The position numbers and the translations under genes are program-made. Positions 5,839-9,106 of a stretch of 9,106 nucleotides of DNA are shown here, one piece after another. How positions within the stretch are numbered: position 1 is the first letter of the stretch; each line of letters opens with the position of its first letter. This DNA is from Actinomycetota bacterium. Lineage in GTDB: Bacteria > Actinomycetota > Thermoleophilia > Solirubrobacterales > Solirubrobacteraceae. The notes below the pieces were generated by a model. It saw only the letters and a list, made by a program, of their open reading frames with translations. It was not told the DNA's origin and made no database searches. Location: NCBI GenBank assembly GCA_009699565.1, contig WLNX01000058.1, forward strand, positions 1 to 9,106, read 5' to 3'.

Positions 5839-7513
5839 CGCTCAAAACCATCCCCGCCACATCTTCGTCACCGGCGGGGTCGTCTCGTCTCTTGGCAAAG
5901 GAATTGCCGCCGCCTCGATCGGCCGCCTGCTCGTATCGCGCGGCTTGAGCGTCGGGATTCAGAAGTTCGATCCCTACATCAACATCGATCCCGGGACAAT
6001 GTCGCCCTATCAGCACGGCGAAGTATTCGTCACCGAGGATGGTGCCGAGACCGACCTCGACCTTGGCCACTACGAGCGCTTCACGGACTCAAACACTTCG
6101 CGCGGCTCCAACGTGACTGCAGGCGGAATCTATGACGCCGTCATCCGCCGCGAGCGTCGCGGCGACTATCTGGGCGCAACCGTCCAAGTGGTTCCTCACA
6201 TCACCGACGAGATCAAGAACCGCATCCACCTGATCGCAGAGACGAGTGATGTTGATGTTGTGATCACCGAGATTGGAGGAACAGTCGGAGACATCGAGTC
6301 GCTGCCGTTCCTTGAGGCAATCCGCCAGTTCCCGGTCGATGTCGGCCGGCGCAACTGCATGTTCATCCATCTCACTCTGGTTCCATACATCGGCCACGCC
6401 GGAGAGCTCAAGACAAAGCCGACCCAACACTCCGTCAATGAGCTGCGCCGGATCGGCATTCAGCCCGACATGCTTCTCTGCCGCAGCGAATCCGAACTGT
6501 CCGACGACATCCGCAAGAAGATTGCGCTATTCGCGTCGCTCCCGGTTGAGGCGGTCGTCTCGGCAAAGGATGTCGGTGACATTTACGAGGTGCCGCTCTG
6601 GTACCGCGAACAGAAGGTCGATGATTTCATCTGCGACGCGCTCGGCATCGAGGCGGCGCCAGCCGATCTCAGCGAGTGGGACCTGGTTGTCACGCGTGCC
6701 GCCGAGGCGACCGATCCCGTCAAGATCGCTCTGGTTGGCAAGTACATCGCGCTGGCGGACGCCTACAAATCGGTGACCGAAGCCCTTCTCCACAGCGGCA
6801 ACCTCTCCGGAGCGCGCGTCGAGATTGACTGGGTTGATTCCGAGGATCTCGTTGACGACGACGTCGCGCTGGAGCGTCTTGGAGGCGCCGACGGCATCAT
6901 CGTCCCCGGCGGCTTTGGCGGCCGCGGGATCGAAGGCAAGATCCGAGCCGTCCGTGTTGCCCGCGAGCAGAGGATCCCGTACCTTGGCGTCTGCCTCGGC
7001 ATGCAGATGGCGGTTTGCGAGTTTGCCCGCTCGGTTGCCGGGATGGACGGCGCCAACTCAACGGAGTTTGACCTTGAGACCGAATGGCCCGTCATCGATC
7101 TGCTGCCCGAGCAGAAAGAGATTTCGGACCTTGGCGGCACAATGCGGCTCGGCGCCGACCCCGTCAAGCTCCACAGCGGGACGATCATCCGCGATTGCTA
7201 CGGGGAGGCCGTTGTTTACGAGCGTCACCGGCACCGCTACGAGGTTTCGATCGCGCTCCGCAAGAAGCTTGAGCACGCCGGCCTTGTTGTGAGCGGAACC
7301 TCGCCGGATGAGCGTCTGGTCGAGGCGGTTGAGCTGCCGGCCGATTTGCACCCGTTCTTCGTCGCTGCTCAGTACCACCCCGAGTTCAAGTCGCGCCCCG
7401 AGCGCCCGGCTCCGCTCTTCCGAGAGTTTGTTGCCGCCGCCGTGGCGGGCCGCAAGGCGTCGCCATCCGCGGGCGAGGCCGACGACGTCCACGCCGGCCG
7501 CAGATCAGCCTGA
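5831..7513 (+). CDS. pyrG: CTP synthase
   Basis: PyrG aminates UTP to CTP using ATP and glutamine, the last step of de novo pyrimidine nucleotide synthesis, in the cytoplasm. The 560 residues are normal length. The synthase domain (about 1-270) starts with TGGVVSSLGKG (Lys23) and contains FDPYINIDPGTMSPYQHGEVFV, written here as its two halves FDPYINIDPG and TMSPYQHGEVFV, and then GAETDLDLGHYERF. The glutaminase domain (about 295-535) has the oxyanion segment PGGFGGRG, nucleophile Cys388 in GVCLGMQ, RHRHRYEV, and His516/Glu518 in QYHPEF, a complete triad. A short charged tail (about 535-560) is variable in this family. The GTG start is eight bases inside the preceding gene and is supported by AGGGAGA upstream and by the N-terminal match. 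The PepT-like gene follows after 10 bases, so the two are probably co-transcribed. Confidence 0.98.
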   Translation: MSDAQNHPRHIFVTGGVVSSLGKGIAAASIGRLLVSRGLSVGIQKFDPYINIDPGTMSPYQHGEVFVTEDGAETDLDLGHYERFTDSNTSRGSNVTAGGIYDAVIRRERRGDYLGATVQVVPHITDEIKNRIHLIAETSDVDVVITEIGGTVGDIESLPFLEAIRQFPVDVGRRNCMFIHLTLVPYIGHAGELKTKPTQHSVNELRRIGIQPDMLLCRSESELSDDIRKKIALFASLPVEAVVSAKDVGDIYEVPLWYREQKVDDFICDALGIEAAPADLSEWDLVVTRAAEATDPVKIALVGKYIALADAYKSVTEALLHSGNLSGARVEIDWVDSEDLVDDDVALERLGGADGIIVPGGFGGRGIEGKIRAVRVAREQRIPYLGVCLGMQMAVCEFARSVAGMDGANSTEFDLETEWPVIDLLPEQKEISDLGGTMRLGADPVKLHSGTIIRDCYGEAVVYERHRHRYEVSIALRKKLEHAGLVVSGTSPDERLVEAVELPADLHPFFVAAQYHPEFKSRPERPAPLFREFVAAAVAGRKASPSAGEADDVHAGRRSA

Positions 7514-7523
7514 CCGTCAACAG

Positions 7524-8660
7524 ATGAGAGAGGCCTCCGAGCTCGAATGTCGGCGGCTGAACGAGACCTTCGCCGCGCTCTGCGCGATTCCAAGTGTTTC
7601 GCGGCGCGAAGGTGAGGTAGCCGCGTATGTCCGCTCCCAGCTCGAGCAGATTGGGCTGGTCGTTGAGGAGGACGACGCTGCCGAGCGGATCGGCGGTCAG
7701 AGCGGCAACCTGATTGCCCGCACCGCAGGCAGAAGTTCTCCCACCGTCCTCTTCTGTTCGCACCTCGACACCGTGCCTCACGAAGGCCCCGTAACCCCGG
7801 TCCTCCGCGACGGGGTCTGGGCGAGTGAGAGCGACACGATCCTCGGCGCTGACAACAAGGCGGCTGTAGCCGTGATGCTTGAACTTGCGCGCCGCGCGAA
7901 GCTTGAAGGCTCGCCGGTTGATCTGGAGTTTTGCTTCACGGTCGCCGAAGAGGTAGGGCTGTTGGGAGCGAGCGCGCTGGCGGCCGACCGCTTGAGCGCC
8001 AGCGTGGGCTTCGTCTTCGACCACGCCACCCCGATCGGCGGGATCATCACCTCATCGCCAACACACATCCGCTGGCGGGCAAATCTCCGCGGAAAGGCAG
8101 CCCATGCTGGGATCTCGCCGGAGGATGGGAGGAACGCGATTGCCGCCGCCGCGAAGGCGATAGCCGCCCTCGATGACGGCAGGATCGACGATCAGACCAC
8201 TGCGAACGTTGCGCGTATTAGCGGTGGGGTCGCGGGAACCAATGTCGTCCCCGAATTCTGCACAGTCGACGGCGAGGTGCGTTCGCTGCGCGAAGGTGCC
8301 GCAGAGCGGCTTGTTGACGAGATCGCGATCGTCTTTCAGGACGCCGCGAACGATCCGTCGAGCCAGTGTGACTTGGATCTAACCGTCGAGCGTTCGTTCA
8401 CCGGCTACGAATTGGACGGGAATGAGCCATCGGCGGCCGCAGCTCGCGCCGCGCTGCTCAGTTGCGGGATCGAGCCGGTGACCGTATCCAGCGGCGGAGG
8501 TTCCGACGCCAATCTGTTCCGCGAGAGGGGCCTCGACTGCGTCAATCTGGCAAACGGCACGACCCACCCCCACGAGACGAACGAAACAGTTTCGTCAGCC
8601 GACCTGGAGTCGATGCTTAACGTCAGTTTCGCCCTGCTGGAAGCGATCGGTCAGGATTAG
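7524..8660 (+). CDS. PepT-like M20 family metallopeptidase
   Basis: A 378-residue zinc-dependent M20-family hydrolase of the PepT-like (tripeptidase-like) group, probably cytoplasmic since no signal peptide is seen. The catalytic domain shows HLDTVP (His80, Asp82), ILGADNKA with bridging Asp110, TVAEEVGLLG with general base Glu142 and metal ligand Glu143, FDHATP (Asp166), and the late NGTTHPHETNE with His348 or His350 as last ligand. The dimerisation (lid) domain lies at about 170-285, including RGKAAHAGISPEDGRNA. The metal-binding set appears complete. The frame stays open upstream into pyrG, but the ATG at 7524 gives the usual N-terminus (LNETFAALCAIPSVS) and starts 10 bases after pyrG, so I use it. 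No SD or -10 box is evident, which suggests expression from the pyrG transcript. The exact substrate cannot be read from sequence; other M20 amidohydrolases are the alternative. Confidence 0.9.
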   Translation: MREASELECRRLNETFAALCAIPSVSRREGEVAAYVRSQLEQIGLVVEEDDAAERIGGQSGNLIARTAGRSSPTVLFCSHLDTVPHEGPVTPVLRDGVWASESDTILGADNKAAVAVMLELARRAKLEGSPVDLEFCFTVAEEVGLLGASALAADRLSASVGFVFDHATPIGGIITSSPTHIRWRANLRGKAAHAGISPEDGRNAIAAAAKAIAALDDGRIDDQTTANVARISGGVAGTNVVPEFCTVDGEVRSLREGAAERLVDEIAIVFQDAANDPSSQCDLDLTVERSFTGYELDGNEPSAAAARAALLSCGIEPVTVSSGGGSDANLFRERGLDCVNLANGTTHPHETNETVSSADLESMLNVSFALLEAIGQD

Positions 8661-8663
8661 GAG

Positions 8664-9106
8664 ATGCTTGTTCTCCGCGAAGGCGAAGTAGTCGAGCTCC
8701 TGCGCCTTGATGGAGGGGAGCAGCGAGTAGTCGTTGACGTGCCTGGCCGAGGGCCGCGTCCGGCGAGCGCAGACGTCGCGCTTGTCGGCGAGGCTCTCCT
8801 GGGGGATCGCGTAATCGTCAACACCGAGGCGGCCGACCTGCAACTCGGCTCCGGAGGTTTCGACATCGTTCACGTCAACCTGACCCGCGGACTGGATGGG
8901 GAGGGAGTCGCGGGCGCCCACGTGATGAAGCTCAACTACAGCTCGCTTCAGCACGCGGTACTTCCGGTTGAGGACGGCGAAGATGCCTTGCCGCCAGAGA
9001 AGCCGGTGGGTGTCTGTTTTCTCCACGCGCAGCTCGCTCCGTTTGCCTGGGCCTTCGCGCAGGCAAAGCCGGAGGCGAAGCTGGGGTTTGTCCAAGGTTC
9101 AGGCGG
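8664..9106 (+). CDS. DUF3866 family protein, 3'-truncated by window edge
   Basis: The frame opens at the ATG three bases after the peptidase stop and remains open to the last base, giving 147 full codons. The stretch GGFDIVHVNLTRGLDGEG, followed by AGAHVMKLNYSSLQHAVLP and later VCFLHAQLAPFAWAFA, is what I recognise as the DUF3866 family, whose function is unknown. The N-terminal 70 residues look like a small beta-rich domain (alternating Val/Leu and charged residues, with ALLGDRVIVNTEA), followed by the start of a larger domain. There is no signal peptide or membrane segment in the visible part. AGGA (8653-8656) lies seven bases before the start and AGGAG (8659-8663) directly abuts it. The tight spacing argues for translation coupled to the peptidase. 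In actinobacteria related to this one I recall DUF3866 near a Nudix hydrolase and xerD; those would lie beyond the window. Confidence 0.82.
   Translation, partial: MLVLREGEVVELLRLDGGEQRVVVDVPGRGPRPASADVALVGEALLGDRVIVNTEAADLQLGSGGFDIVHVNLTRGLDGEGVAGAHVMKLNYSSLQHAVLPVEDGEDALPPEKPVGVCFLHAQLAPFAWAFAQAKPEAKLGFVQGSG

Noticed and set aside
7308..7523. 72-codon N-terminal extension of the PepT-like peptidase overlapping pyrG
   Set aside because: The extension is Ser/Arg/Pro-rich and in the pyrG shadow frame. The ATG at 7524 gives the normal family N-terminus just after the pyrG stop.
7386..8024. Minus-strand open frame of 212 codons over the pyrG-peptidase junction
   Set aside because: Both genes beneath it have complete catalytic motifs and the antisense translation resembles nothing known.

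Overview
This is a GC-rich, almost fully coding chromosomal segment. It looks like housekeeping DNA from a deep-branching actinobacterium. The order NAD kinase - recN - steA - mctB/steB - (insert) - pyrG matches the conserved actinobacterial cluster known from Mycobacterium tuberculosis (ppnK-recN-Rv1697-Rv1698-pyrG). A PepT-like M20 peptidase and a DUF3866 protein follow pyrG, and a MraY/WecA-like membrane protein precedes it. Those additions make me favour the Thermoleophilia (Solirubrobacterales-type) over Mycobacteriales. That placement is inference from gene order, not a phylogeny.

Layout: (1) 3-689, the 3' three quarters of an NAD kinase gene, cut by the window edge. (2) 783-2438, recN, a double-strand-break repair ATPase. 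(3) 2474-3631, steA, and 3642-4505, mctB/steB, the two membrane-anchored partners linked to cell separation in Corynebacterium. (4) 4509-4922 on the minus strand, msrB, the only inverted gene, convergent with mctB and divergent from the next gene. (5) 5014-5838, an atypical polyprenyl-phosphate sugar-phosphate transferase-like (PNPT superfamily) membrane protein, overlapping by 8 nt (6) 5831-7513, pyrG, CTP synthase. (7) 7524-8660, a PepT-like metallopeptidase, and (8) 8664-9106, a DUF3866 protein running off the end. No rRNA, tRNA, CRISPR array, insertion sequence or phage gene is visible. The longest non-coding gaps are about 90 bases (690-782 and 4923-5013).

The genes combine nucleotide and cofactor supply (NADP, CTP), DNA repair, methionine-sulfoxide repair and a cell-envelope/division group (SteA, SteB, PNPT-like). 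Four forward genes (recN, steA, mctB, PNPT-like) have no Shine-Dalgarno sequence. Each instead carries a C-TANNNT/C-like hexamer 6-9 nt before its start codon, the geometry expected for leaderless transcripts. In mctB the hexamer is built on the steA stop codon. pyrG has the same box further upstream plus a purine-rich SD. The two genes after pyrG have no such box and probably share its transcript.

The least explained items are the PNPT-like protein with altered catalytic motifs beside SteA/SteB, the cysteine-free 'copper transporter', and the repeated promoter/start arrangement.
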